Shown here piece by piece: positions 23,470-34,245 of a DNA stretch of 64,000 nucleotides. The DNA is taken from NCBI RefSeq assembly GCF_036323735.1, contig NC_086024.1:57663424-57727423 (forward strand), in the 5' to 3' direction. Source of the stretch: Rattus norvegicus. Taxonomy: Eukaryota; Chordata; Mammalia; Rodentia; Muridae. The notes under the pieces were generated by a model, which did not search any database, was not told the DNA's origin, and worked only from the letters and a program-made list of their open reading frames with translations. The number at the start of each line of letters is the position of its first letter. Within the stretch, counting starts at the first letter, position 1. Both the position numbers and the translations under genes were made by a program.

Positions 23470-23893
23470 ATATTTTTCAATTAATTATTTTATTTTTTTA
23501 TATTCCAAATGTTGTACCCCCTGCTTGGCTTTCCATCCTAGAGTTCTTAACCCCATTCCCTCCCCTTTTACCTCTAAGAAGGTGCTTCCTCCCTTCCCTG
23601 GGTATCCACCTTTCCTGGGGCATCAAGTCTCTACAGGATTAGGTGCATTCTTACCCAATGAGACCAGACAAGGCAGTCCTTTGCTATATATGTGTGAGGG
23701 GCCTTGGACCAGCCCATGTATGCTCTTTGGTTGGTGGTTTAATCTCTGGGACCTCTCAGGGGTCAGAATTAGTTGACACTATTGGTCTTCTTATGGGGTT
23801 TCCAACTCCTTCAGTTCCTTCAGTCTTTACCCTAGCTCTTCCATGGGGGTCCCCAACGTCAATTCAATGATTGGCTGTATATCTGCATCTGAA
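23470..23893 (-). mobile_element. L1 3' segment of a twin-primed insertion, minus strand
   Basis: Antisense L1 3' UTR begins at the T-rich tail ('attattttatttttttatat', 'tccaaatgttg') and continues through 'ggttggtggtttaatctctg' and 'gggtttccaactccttcagt'. At about 23893 it stops and L1 ORF2 sequence continues in the opposite orientation. This is the 3' part of one insertion whose 5' part was inverted. Confidence 0.8.
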
Positions 23894-24480
23894 ATAGCCT
23901 TGAATACATTGGCACAGGGGAAAATTTTCTGGACTGAATACCAATTGCTCAGGCTCTAAAATCAACAATTTACCAATGGGATCTCGTGAAACTGAAAAGC
24001 ATTTGCAAGGCAAAGTACACTGTCAATAGGACAAAACGGCAACCTACAGATTAGAGAAAGGCCTTCACTAACCCCATGTCCGATAGAGGACTACTATCCA
24101 AAAAATATAAAGAACTCAAGAAACCAAACAACCCAATTAAAAAAAATGGGCTACAGAGCTGAACAGAGAATTCTCAACACAGAAATTTCGAATGGCAGAG
24201 AGGCACTTAAAGAAATGTTCAATATCCTTAGTCATCAGGGAAATGCAAACCAAGACTACCCTGAGATTCTACCTTATACCAATCAGAATGGCTAAGATAA
24301 AAAACTCGAGACAGCAGATACTGGTGAGGATGTGGAGAAAGAGGAAGACTCCTTCATTGCTGGTGGAATTGCAAACTGGTACAGCTACTCTGGAAATCAA
24401 TCAGAAAATTGGAAATAGTTCTACCTAAAGACCCAGCAATACTGCTCCTGGTAATATACCCCAAAGAAGTTCCACCACAC
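23894..24480 (+). pseudogene. Inverted L1 ORF2 C-terminal remnant
   Basis: On the + strand the text matches the L1 ORF2 region before its 3' end: 'ccttgaatacattggcacag', 'gctcaggctctaaaatcaac', 'gacaaaacggcaacctacag', 'agaaatgttcaatatcctta' and 'ggatgtggagaaagaggaag'. ORF2 normally encodes endonuclease, reverse transcriptase and a cysteine-rich C-terminal domain; only part of the region between RT and the C-terminus is here and the frame is broken by stops. Opposite orientation to the adjoining 3' UTR is the signature of twin priming. Confidence 0.8.
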
Positions 24481-25818
24481 CACTTGGACAGGTGCTCTCT
24501 GCTTTCTTCCTAAGGGTAGTTCTCAAAAATTTGAAGAAGTTTTTCATTTTACCTTTTATTTCTGTAGAATATTTCCTGTTAGTAAAGTCTAAATGAGAAG
24601 ATTTGTAGGAGTTAATTCTGTCTATGCACTAGGTTAATAGTCCTTGTTCTGTCTGAGGCAGTAATACCAGCCCTGAGAGATACTGATGGAACCTGCTTTA
24701 GTCAACTCTAGGACCTTCATCAAGCCATGGACAGGATAGCACTGAAATAGTGTGTCTAACTTTATCCAGAGTTTTGAATAGATGAGAGAACTGACTGGAT
24801 GAAGCTCTGCAGATGAGTGCCAAGCCAATTCAACTTTGACGACTCTGTACTGCCTTTCCCACACACTGCAGAACACATTGAATTGCAAAAGTGCCAAAAC
24901 CAAAGAATGTTGTAGGTTCCATGTGGAACCTCTCAGAGGCAGATCTGACATCTGATGTAGGGTAGGAATGACCTTATAAATAGTTGGGAAATACAATGTT
25001 TATATTACATCAGTATTTTCATGGGCCACACCTTCTCTGAGGCTAGTTTTATGCTCTCAAGACCCACACCACTTCCTGCCACCTTTGAAGTGATGACTGT
25101 GCTGCCTCATGGTCTTGTAACATTCTTTTCAGACCCATATCAACCTATCTGTTCATGTATCACTGCCCAAACACCCACAGCATCCTGGGAGGTAAAATAG
25201 AACTAATGTTTAAGAATGTAGTCCTACCCGCTTTTCTTTTCTTCAGACCAACCCTATGAAATAATCACTGTTGGGGGTTCATTTTTGTTTTTAATAAGGG
25301 ATACAGTAAAAATGTGTGATTTAACTGGTCTCAGTTTTTGGAGGGAAGCCATACTCTGCAAGTATTTTATTTGGAAGCCACGCCAAAGTCATAGCAAGGA
25401 AAGTATCCAACTTGACTCACATGGCCTACTTAGAGGTGTGGAAATGGAAGAAGTCGTCATTCTACAGCACAGCATTCAGTGGAGAGCCAGATGGTTATCT
25501 ATACAATGTCTGGTAGTTAGTTACTTCAGGGTAGAAAATTGACTGGCTTGGAGCTGGGGGGGGTGTTGCATTTTGATTTAATCAAATGACACAGATTCAC
25601 AGATGTCACCATAAAGCCATAAAGCTCATAAATAAATCATAATCAGTTACCAGTTTCCCTGTGGTGCTTCCTTAGCTTAAAGGTAGTAGCAGAAAGAAGA
25701 AACCACATCTATAATATGTATGGAGTAGGAGCAGATATTTTATGTCAACCACAGGACCAAAAATGCTAACATATGACCAGAACCTATTACATGTGAATTA
25801 TTTAATTTCATTGAGTTT
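24481..25818. other. Unassigned sequence between two L1s
   Basis: No recognised repeat or gene. A 120-codon minus-strand frame (24634-24996) is the longest frame in apparently unique DNA nearby, but I see no domain, Kozak context or splice structure to support it. Confidence 0.45.
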
Positions 25819-27118
25819 GCAGCCTGATTTATAATAGCCAGAAGCTGGAAAGAACCCAGATGTCCTTCAATAGAAAAATGGATACAGAAAATGTGGTACA
25901 TCTACACTATGGAGTACTACTTATCTATTAAAAACAATGACTTCATGAAATTCATAGGCAAATGGGTGGAAGTAGAAAATATCATCCTGAGTGAATAACC
26001 CAGTCACAAAAGACACACATTGTATGCACTCATTGATAAGGGGATATTAGGCAAAAAGTTCGGAATGCCCAAGATATAATTCACAGACCACATGAAGCTC
26101 AAGAAGGAAGACCAAAGTGTGGATGCTTCCGTCCTTCTTAGAAGGAGGAACAAAATACTCAGGGGAGGTAGAGGGTGGGAGGGACTTGGGAGGAAGAGAG
26201 GTGGAGAAGGGGGAAACGCAGGCGGGATCAGGTATGAAAGGAGATGAAGATGATATACAGAGGGTCAGGAATTTGAACAGATTTGTGTAGCAATGGGAGA
26301 TGGGGGACTGAGGGTAGCCACCAGCAAGTCCCAGATGCCAGGAAAGTAAGACTTTCCCAGGACCAAACGGGAATGAGATTAGCTGAAATGCCCAACAAAG
26401 GCGAGGGAGAACCTCTAGAGACCATAACCAGAGGTTAGGCAAGATCCCTGGTTGGGGTATGGAGCCATCCACTCATCTTCAATTTTTTAACCCAAAATTG
26501 CTCCTGTCTAAAGGAAATATGGAGACAAAGTGTGGAGCAGAGACTGAAGGAAAGGCCATCCAGAGACTGCCTCACTTGGGGATCCATCCAATATACAGAC
26601 CCCAAAACCAGTCACTACTGCTGTTGGCAAGAAGTAAGTACTGAGAGGAGATAGATATATCTGTCTCCTGAGAGGATCTGCCAGATCCTGAAAAATACAG
26701 AGGCGGATACTCTCATCCATTGGACTGAGAACAGGGACCACAATGGAGGAGTTAGAGAAAGGACTGAAGGAGCTGGAGGGGTTTGCAACCCCATAGGAAG
26801 AACAATAACAACCAACCAGACTCCCAAGAGCTCCCAGAGACTAAACCACCAACTAAAGAGTACACATGGAGGGACCCATGTAGCAGAGGATGGCACTGTC
26901 TGGCATCAGTGAGAGGAGATGCCCTTGGTCCTGTGTAAGGCTCAATGCCCCAGTGTAGGGGAATGCCAGGGGACATGGGAGTGTGTGGGTAAGTGGGTAA
27001 CACCTTCATATAAACAGGAGGGGGGTGGATGTGATAGGAGGTTTCTGGAGGGGAAACAGGGAAAGGGATAACATTTGAAATGTAAATAAATAAAATATCC
27101 AATTAAAATAAATACAAA
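25819..27118 (+). mobile_element. L1 (Lx-type) 3' end with ORF2 tail and full 3' UTR, plus strand
   Basis: The copy starts within ORF2 at 'gcagcctgatttataatagc', passes through 'gatacagaaaatgtggtaca' and 'atcatcctgagtgaataacc', and finishes with the whole 3' UTR and an A-rich tail ('aaatgtaaataaataaaata'). A block of about 350 bases (26150-26510, including 'tgaaatgcccaacaaaggcg') belongs to the longer 3' UTR of older Lx sub-families. It is the only L1 piece in the window clearly in + orientation. A 141-codon frame on the opposite strand (26047-26472) is antisense to the 3' UTR and not a gene. Confidence 0.85.
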
Positions 27119-27600
27119 ATTAAGCTAGAACTCTCCAGATAAAAAAGCTTGCATAAACATCAATTTTAGTAATCAATATTATCATTAATTCCATAATTCA
27201 AATTTATATATTTTTTAGTTTTGCAAATTTACTATATTTCTATGACAGTCCTGTATAATAAACGAATTATAAAAATCAAAAAGTAAAAGGAGAAAAATGT
27301 CATTTGGAATTGTGAAAATCCATTCAAATGATATCACAAAATATATTTTTATTCCATACAATGTATGTGAATGACCTAGAATGTACTTAATGAAACCTGT
27401 ACATATGTTCATATTCTGTACAAGGTAGAGTGAATGACTGAGAATCTGTACTAAATGAATAATGCTGTCCTCATTTCACATTTTGCAAATTTTCTCTAGA
27501 GTGTCTCCACACTTGTTTAAAATATTTCTGTCCATCCAAATTGTTCACTACGAATTAGAAGCAATTCAGATCCACAGCAATCAACTTAGACTAAGCAGTC
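27119..27600. other. Unassigned AT-rich sequence
   Basis: No gene or recognised repeat. Confidence 0.5.
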
Positions 27601-27603
27601 ACT

Positions 27604-27715
27604 GCTTAGGGGAGTGGCACCCTTTTAATTCAAGCACTTAGGAGACAGAGGCAGAGGCATCTCTGTGAATGCCTGGTCAGTCACGAATACAAAGTAAGAC
27701 CCTGCCTAATAACAA
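27604..27715 (+). mobile_element. Degraded B1 SINE
   Basis: It shows the B1 order: 'gtggcacccttttaattcaa', 'gcacttaggagacagaggca', 'gaggcatctctgtgaatgcc' and 'agtaagaccctgcctaata'. Confidence 0.65.
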
Positions 27716-28415
27716 TAATGATCAGGATAACCTAAACTTTACAGAGTTTATTTCTGAGGCTCAAGCAATCAGGACAGGATTTGTTTGGACCAGACTGAGT
27801 AATCAGAATAAAACAGATTTTCTCCCCACAAAATAAGACTTTTCTAAAGTGCTAAAATGTTTTAATCATTCCCAGAACATTTTCTTGCTTTTTACAGCAA
27901 CATGGATGTTCATTCCTTTAACAAATATTTATAATATCTGAGAAAGCCTAAACTCTAACCTATAATGCTTGGGTCACCTTTGGTAGTTACTGAAACCTTG
28001 TGCCTTGGTTTCCTCTTTTGTAGAATGAGGAAAATGAGAGTAGGCACTTCATAAGGCTGTGGTGTTTAATGTTTGCATGTGCTTGAAGTACTGAGCGCAG
28101 GAGGCACACTGACGATATTGCTGTACTCTAAATTATAGTAGAAGTTAGTGGCTTAGCACAACGCCCATTTGTTATTTTCGCCTTTCTGTCAGCTAGAAAT
28201 CTGAGAATGGCCTAGATGCGTCTATTTCTTCATGGCAGTATTCAAGGCATCTGTGGACTGTAATTGACTCAGATTTCATTAATGTGAAGTTTGTTCTTAC
28301 ACACAGAGTTGTCGGCAGGCTTCACAGCTCTCGGCCAGTGTCATCCTCGTTTCTTCATCTTGTCTCTCTTTTTATGACAATTTGATTTTTTTTTAAAGTG
28401 GGCAACTGAAGATGT
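27716..28415. other. Unassigned sequence
   Basis: No gene or recognised repeat. Confidence 0.5.
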
Positions 28416-28520
28416 CAGTTATGGTGATTCTTACCTGTGACCTCAGAAGGCTGGAATGGGATAGTTAATTTGAGAATAGCCTGTTATATATCATTAGACC
28501 TTGTTGAAGAAGAAAAAGGA
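28416..28520 (+). mobile_element. Possible degraded B1 SINE
   Basis: 'atggtgattcttacctgtga', 'cctcagaaggctggaatgg' and a terminal 'gaccttgttgaagaagaaaa' give the B1 outline, but divergence is high. Confidence 0.4.
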
Positions 28521-29391
28521 GCAGGTGGAAAAATAGAATAACAGACAGAGTTGACCATCAGTATAAGCCATAGTGTTTTAGATTTCATGTTGCCGTGTTT
28601 ATTCTTTAGAAGACACTTGCTAGGTCCAGCCCATATTCAAAAAGAAGTCATAGTAGAAGCTTCCTATAAGGAGAAAGAAATATAAATATCTAGACCACAT
28701 GTTTACTGCTGAAGGCATACATTTATTAAAAATAGATATAGACTAAGATAGTTATTAGTAACACTGATAAGCACTTTAGTGAGCTGAAAATTCTGTGCTT
28801 GGTGACAATTACAGTACTGATACATCATTGAGCATTTGATGTTTCAGATGAAAACGTCCCTGGATGCTGTAAGAGCAGAGACAGTGAAAGCAAGGTCCAT
28901 GACATCTTCCACACTGTAGATGTTAAACCGAAGCAGCCAGAAGACAGAGCAGGGGAGCGATGATCAACTCTAGCCTTTGTTTGAAGTCATAGGCTGCTTT
29001 TATACAAGAACAATTGGAGTCATACGGGGTCAGCTTTGGAGACCAGTAAGTATGGTTAGCGATCTCAGCAAGGGGGTTTAGATTCGAGTTACAAACTGGA
29101 GAGGAGTATGAGTATGAAGAAGGTATACGTGGACAACAGTATTGGAAACTTGATAGAGATGGGCAATGAGACTTGAGTGGGAAGAAGAAAATAAGTATAG
29201 AACTGCTGGGAAAACATTGTTAGACTGTTAACAGTGCACGGACTTATGGAGAGAAGCTTGCAGATCATAACAGAAGGCTAGTAAATGAAACAGGTATCTG
29301 AATGGAATGCAGAAAATCAATTGATATAAGTTGGAGATTAAGCTGTGATACAAGGACCTTTTACAAGGTAACTGGAAGATAAGCATATAAA
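28521..29391. other. Unassigned sequence
   Basis: No gene or recognised repeat. Confidence 0.5.
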
Positions 29392-30485
29392 CCAAAGGTC
29401 TCGACCTCTGAGCTGAGACCCCTCTAGTAGTCGACTCTCCCTTTCACAAAGGTCACCTGTGGGACCGTGAAAGGCACCCTGGTTCCTCGTTATGCTAAGG
29501 TTTGAAACCCTAGTGACCCTGGAGGGATGGTAGGCATTTCACCTGACTTCTGGGTATCAGGCCCCTGTCACTAACCCGCAGCCCTCCATAGATATGTGGC
29601 CATCAATCACATAAGGGCAAGGCCCCAAGCCCCTCCACAGGTAGAGGACTTGACCATAGGCCATGTAGGCTCAAGACAGATCTCCATTTTAATGAGGTAC
29701 CTAAAGGCCTGGAGGCTTAGCCAATAAACTCTCCTTCCCAGACACTCCTCCCTACAAAAGGTATTTAATCTCAGGCCCACCCTGAGAAGTGGTCTTAAAG
29801 CCATGGACTGCCTCTTTTCACTGGGATCCACCATTGGGAGCCATGGAGAAAACCTTCGCTTACAGAGCCACCATCTAATAATCTCCCTTAGAAGGCCTCT
29901 CTGCACTCCCAGCCACAGCCACCCCTAAGCCAAGCCCACTACCACTGTCAAGCCAAGGACTCCCGCTGTGGGACCAGCTGGAGCTCCCTCTTTTCCCCCT
30001 CGGCCCTGGGCCAGATCCAGCCTGCAGGCCCCCACTCCATTCTCAGCTTTTCCAGGGCTCCCAGCTGCACCTGGATGCCCAATAACCTGAGAACCAGATG
30101 GCCCCAGCTTGCTTGCAGGCTGGGGATCACCAAGCCAGCTCCAGCTGTGTCCTGTGCCTCAGACTGTGCTTCCCCAGCCTGGAGCAGTGTCCTGCAGCTT
30201 TCCTACAGCCCAACAATGGCAAGGAGTAAGCACAGTCAACTTCCTGGGTCCTGCCTCCTCGAGCATGGGTGCCCTGTGGTCGAATGGACATGAGATCCCC
30301 CTAACTCTACAGTCACCTAGGACCGTCAGAAAGTACAGATGTTTATATTATGTTTTATAACAGTAGCAAAATTGCAATTAGGAAGCATCAATAAAATTAA
30401 TTTTATGGTTGGGGGACATCACAACACGAATGACACGAGGAACCACGTTAAAGGGCCACGGCATTAGGAGGGTTGAGAACACTGG
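29392..30485 (+). mobile_element. URR1-like hAT-Charlie DNA transposon, interrupted
   Basis: The ends resemble the rodent non-autonomous hAT element URR1. The left part (29392-29457) begins ccaaaggtctcgacc, and the right part (30312-30485) holds 'aacagtagcaaaattgcaat', 'aattttatggttgggggaca' and ends ggttgagaacactgg. The terminal 15 bases match as inverted repeats at 11 positions. The two parts would join to about 240 bases, close to a complete element. No 8-bp target duplication is visible. No transposase is present, as expected for this family. Confidence 0.7.
29458..30311 (+). mobile_element. LTR element (probable ERVK-type solo LTR) inside the DNA transposon
   Basis: The 854-base insert starts TGTGGGACCGTG and ends CTCTACA, giving TG...CA ends. 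It is flanked by an exact 6-base duplication gtcacc (29452-29457 and 30312-30317), the usual length for class II (ERVK) integration. On the + strand 'agccaataaactc' supplies a CCAAT-like box and 'aaaaggtatttaatctc' a TATA-like box about 40 bases later, so + orientation is likely but not certain. It is long for a solo LTR, so it could also be an internally deleted provirus. No gag, pol or env motif is visible; frames of up to 99 codons are chance. Confidence 0.65.
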
Positions 30486-31572
30486 ATAGGGACAAGCTAT
30501 AGGGGCTGACTTCTCCACGCGTGTTTGGATCTATGTGAAGGGAACTCTGCAAGTAGTGAATGGAAGACCCTTTGCATTATACCAATGCAAGGGGGAAATA
30601 GAAGTGTGAGGGCTTGGTGTGGCAGTTTTGTGTCCAACAATGAGAAGGGAAGAATAAAAGATGAGAATTGTCTTTCATGGAGCTGAACCCAATTCTAAGG
30701 AAAGTTTTTGGTTGAATTAGCATGCTGCTATGTCAATACACGGAGTATTTATTCTCCTCTTAGTTTTTGAGCAGGAAACTTTAGACAGAAAGTTTATTCA
30801 GTTGCACAACCTCTGACTATACCTCTGGTCTTTCCTCCTAAGCTAAATGTAGCCAGACAAGATAGGGCAAGTTCCCTCTGGGATAAAAGAAGGTCCCTGT
30901 GCTGGAGGCCCATGTTCTCCAAGTCACGTCTTTCTTACTGTGGCCTGGCCCCCTTTGCTCCAGATGGGTGTGCTCTGCTCTGTCCTCAGCTCTGACTAAG
31001 ACCTTAGTACAGAATCTTATTTGAACAAATGCTCAAAACAGTTTCTGTCTGTTGTTTCTTGCGGTCAGCTTGAATGCACTAGTAATGAGCTCTGTTACCC
31101 ATACTGTGCTAGAGTCACATCAAGGAAAGAAACCAGAGCACTTTTCTTTGGTGTCACTTAACCAACATTGAGTATTGGTTTGAATTCTTTGTTCTTTTTG
31201 GGTTCTGTCCCGGGAGTCGGACTCTGTGCCTTCCCGAAGACCATCTTGTGATTCCATCCCCTTCCTTGTCTGTTTGTCTGAGTGCCTTTCTCTGTATGTC
31301 TCTCTCCAATCAAGGGCTTTGCCCTCTCTTTTCTTGAGCAGCACAGAAGGCATCACACAGGGAAAGACATGGGAGCTACTTTATAGAAATCTTTAATAGA
31401 GTTTTACAGGGGATAAAGCCACTGAGTGCAACTGACCCCAGCCAACCCAGATGACAAACTCCTGCAGACATCATTGCTTAACCAATATTGGTGTGGTGGT
31501 TTATAGTGGACATTCATTTTATAAAATTGCTTTCAATGCCCATTTTGGTTTTATTTTTGGCAAGTGGTTATT
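30486..31572. other. Unassigned sequence
   Basis: No gene or recognised repeat. Confidence 0.5.
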
Positions 31573-31588
31573 AGAGAACACATAAATC
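31573..31588. repeat. ID target-site duplication, left copy
   Basis: agagaacacataaatc is repeated exactly at 31679-31694 and brackets the ID SINE. Confidence 0.92.
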
Positions 31589-31678
31589 GGGGATTTGGCT
31601 CAGTGGTAGAGCGCTTGCCTAGGAAGTGCAAGGTCCTGGGTTCGGTACCCAGCCAGCCCCAAAGGAAAAAAAAAAAAG
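31589..31678 (+). mobile_element. ID SINE (rat), near consensus
   Basis: A BC1/tRNA-Ala-derived ID element. It has 'ggggatttggctcagtgg' with the Pol III A box at 31596-31606, 'agagcgcttgcctaggaag', and the B box inside gggttcggtaccc at 31638-31650, followed by an A-rich tail. Perfect 16-bp duplications and near-consensus sequence indicate a recent, rat-lineage insertion that keeps an internal Pol III promoter. Confidence 0.95.
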
Positions 31679-31694
31679 AGAGAACACATAAATC
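31679..31694. repeat. ID target-site duplication, right copy
   Basis: This is an exact repeat of 31573-31588. Confidence 0.92.
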
Positions 31695-31789
31695 ATTCTT
31701 AAGTCAGGGCATAGAAGGGCACGCAATTTGAGATTGTAGCTATGCTCTAGCTTAGGTGGTAAATAATGATTATATGATAAATCCAAGGC

Positions 31790-34245
31790 AAGTTTATTAT
31801 TATAATTTTTTTTCTTTTTTTTCATCTTTATTAACTTGAGTATTTCGTATTTACATTTCGATTGTTATTCCCCTTCCCAGTTTCTGGGTCAACGTCCCCC
31901 CTAACCCTTCCTCCTACCTTTCTATATATGTGTTTCCCTCCCCATCCTCCCCCCCCCGTTACTGCCCTTCCCCCAACAATCACATTCACTGGGGGTTCAG
32001 TCTTGGTAGGACCAAGGGCTTCCTCTTCCACTGGTGCCCCAACAAGGCTAATCTCTGCTACATATGCAGTTGGAGTCCAGGGTCAGTCCATGTATAGTCT
32101 TTGGGTAGTGGCTTAGTCCCTTGAAGCTCTGGTTGGTTGGCATTGTTGTTCATATGGGGTCTTAAGCGCCTTCAAGCTCTTTCAGTCCTTTCTAAGATTC
32201 CTTCAACGGTGATCCCGTTCTCAGTTCAGTGGTTTACTGCTGGCATTCGCCTATGTATTTGCTGTATTCTGGCTGTGTCTCTCAGGAGAGATCTACATCC
32301 GGTTCCTGTCGGCCTGCACTTCTTTGCTTCATCCATCTTATCTAGTTTGGTGGCTGTATATGTATGGGCCACTTGTGGGGCAGGCTCTGAATGGGTGTTC
32401 CTTCTGCCTCTGTCTAAACTTTGTCTCCCTATTCCCTCCCAAGGGTATTCTTGTTCCCCTTTTAAAGTAGGAGTGAAGCATTCGCATTTTGGTCATCCTT
32501 CTTGAGTTTCATGTGTTCTGTGCATCTAGGGTGATTCAAGCATTTAGGCTAATATCCACTTATCAATGAGTGCATACCATGTGTGTTTTTCTGTGATTGG
32601 GTTACCTCACTCAGGATGATATTTTCCAGGTCCATCCATTTGCCTATGAATTTCATAAAGTCATTGTTTTTGAAAGCTTTTGAAAGTCATTGTGTAGATG
32701 TACCACATTTTCTGTATCCATTCCTCTGTTGAAGGGCATCTGGGTTCTTTCCAGCTTCTGGCTATTATAAATAAGGCTGCTATGAACATAGTGGAACATG
32801 TGTCTTTGTTATATGTTGGGACATCTTTTGGGTATATGCCCAAGAGAGGCTGGGTCCTCAGGTAGTTCAATGTCCAATTTTCTGAGGAACCTCCAGACTG
32901 ATTTGCAAAATGGTTGTACCAGTCTGCAATCTCACCAACAATGGAGGAGTGTTCCTCTTTCTCCACATCCTCGCCAGCATCTGCTGTCACCTGAGTTTTC
33001 CATTTTAGCCATTCTCACTGGTGTGAGGTGAAATCTCAGGATTGTTTTGATGTGCATTTTCCTTATGACTAAAGATGTTGAACATTTCTTTAGGTGCTTC
33101 TCAGCCATATGGCATTCCTCAGTTGTGAATTCTTTGTTTAGCTCTGAACCCCATTTTTTAATAGGGTTATTTGTCTCCCTGCAGTCTATCTTCTTGAGTT
33201 CTTTGTATATTTTGGATATAAGGCCTCTATCTGTTGTAGGATTGGTAAAGATCTTTTCCCAATCTGTTGGTTGCTGTTTTGTCCTAACCACAGTGTCCTT
33301 TGCCTTACAGAAGCTTTGTAGTTTTATGAGATCCCATTTGTCGATTCTTGATCTTAGAGCATAAGCCATTGGTGTTTTGTTCAGGAAATTTTTTCCAGTG
33401 CCCATGTGTTCCAGATGCTTCCCTACTTTTTCTTCTATTAGTTTGAGTGTATCTAGTTTGATGTGGAGGTCCTTGATCCACTTGGACTTAAGCTTTGTAC
33501 AGGGTGATAAGCATGGATCGATTTGCATTCTTCTACATGCTGACCTCCAGTTGAACCAGCACCATTTGCTGAAAATGCTATCTTTTTTCCATTGGATGGT
33601 TTTGGCTCCTTTGTCAAAAATCAAGTGACCATAGGTGTGTGGGTTCATTTCTGGGTTTTCAATTCTATTCCACTGGTCTATCTATCTGTCTCTGTACAAA
33701 TACCATGCACTTTTTATCACTATTGCTCTGTAATACTGCTTGAGTTCAGGGATAGTGATTCCCCCTGAAGTCCTTTTATTGTTGAGGATAGTTTTAGCTA
33801 TCCTGGGTTTTTTGTTATTCCAGATGAATTTGCAAATTGTTCTGTCTAACTCGCTGAAGAATTGGATTTGTATTTTGATGGGGATTGCATTGAATCTGTA
33901 GATCACTTTTGGTAAAATGGCCATTTTCACTCTATTAATCCTGCCAATCCATGAGCATGGGAGATCTTTCCATCTTCTGAGGTCTTCTTCAATTTCTTTC
34001 TTCAGAGGCTTGAAGTTCTTATCATACAGATCTTTCATTCGCTTGGTTAAGGTCACACCGAGGTATTTTATATTATTTGGGATTATTATGAAGGGTGTCG
34101 TTTCCCTAATTTCTCTCTCGGCTTGTTTCTCTTATGTGTAGAGGAAGGCTACTGATTTATTTGAGTTAATTTTATACCCAGCCACTTTGCTGAAGGTGTT
34201 TATCAGGTTTAGTAGTTCTCTGGTGGAACTTAAGTTTACTATTAT
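31790..34245 (-). mobile_element. 5'-truncated rat L1 with 3' UTR and ORF2 remnant, minus strand
   Basis: The poly(A) tail is seen as T-runs at 31806-31825, followed by the antisense 3' UTR ('ttaacttgagtatttcgtat', C-rich tract 31885-31975) to about 32560, then ORF2 to about 34231. The flanking words aagtttattattat (31790-31803) and aagtttactattat (34232-34245) agree at 13 of 14 bases and probably are the target duplication. At about 2.4 kb it is the longest single L1 here and is truncated in the reverse-transcriptase region. Confidence 0.9.
32600..34231 (-). pseudogene. L1 ORF2 C-terminal half, decayed
   Basis: L1 ORF2p is the endonuclease/reverse transcriptase needed for retrotransposition. 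This piece runs from after the RT core to near the C-terminus: residues such as 'WKDLPCSWIGRINRVKMAIL' and 'FIWNNKKPRIAKTILNNKRT' at 33682-34056 are typical. In the same frame a TAG stop at 33682-33684 breaks it, then 'MNPHTYGHLIFDKGAKTIQW' continues to a TGA at 32932-32934. A small deletion near 32850-32870 shifts the frame before 'FIIARSWKEPRCPSTEEWIQ'. A short scrambled duplication near 32670-32690 follows. It cannot encode an active protein. Confidence 0.9.

Noticed and set aside
24634..24996. 120-codon minus-strand frame in apparently unique DNA
   Set aside because: No domain, no repeats of known protein motifs, no sign of splicing or promoter; a frame of this size is expected by chance in 64 kb.
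26047..26472. 141-codon minus-strand frame
   Set aside because: It is antisense to the L1 Lx 3' UTR, where long purine-rich stretches remove stops on the other strand.
29458..30311. GC-rich segment considered as a CpG island, exon or processed pseudogene
   Set aside because: CpG is sparse, no frame exceeds 99 codons, and TG...CA ends with a 6-bp duplication explain it better as an LTR element.
32932..33648. 238-codon frame considered as a real gene
   Set aside because: It is a stop-interrupted segment of L1 ORF2 inside a truncated insertion.
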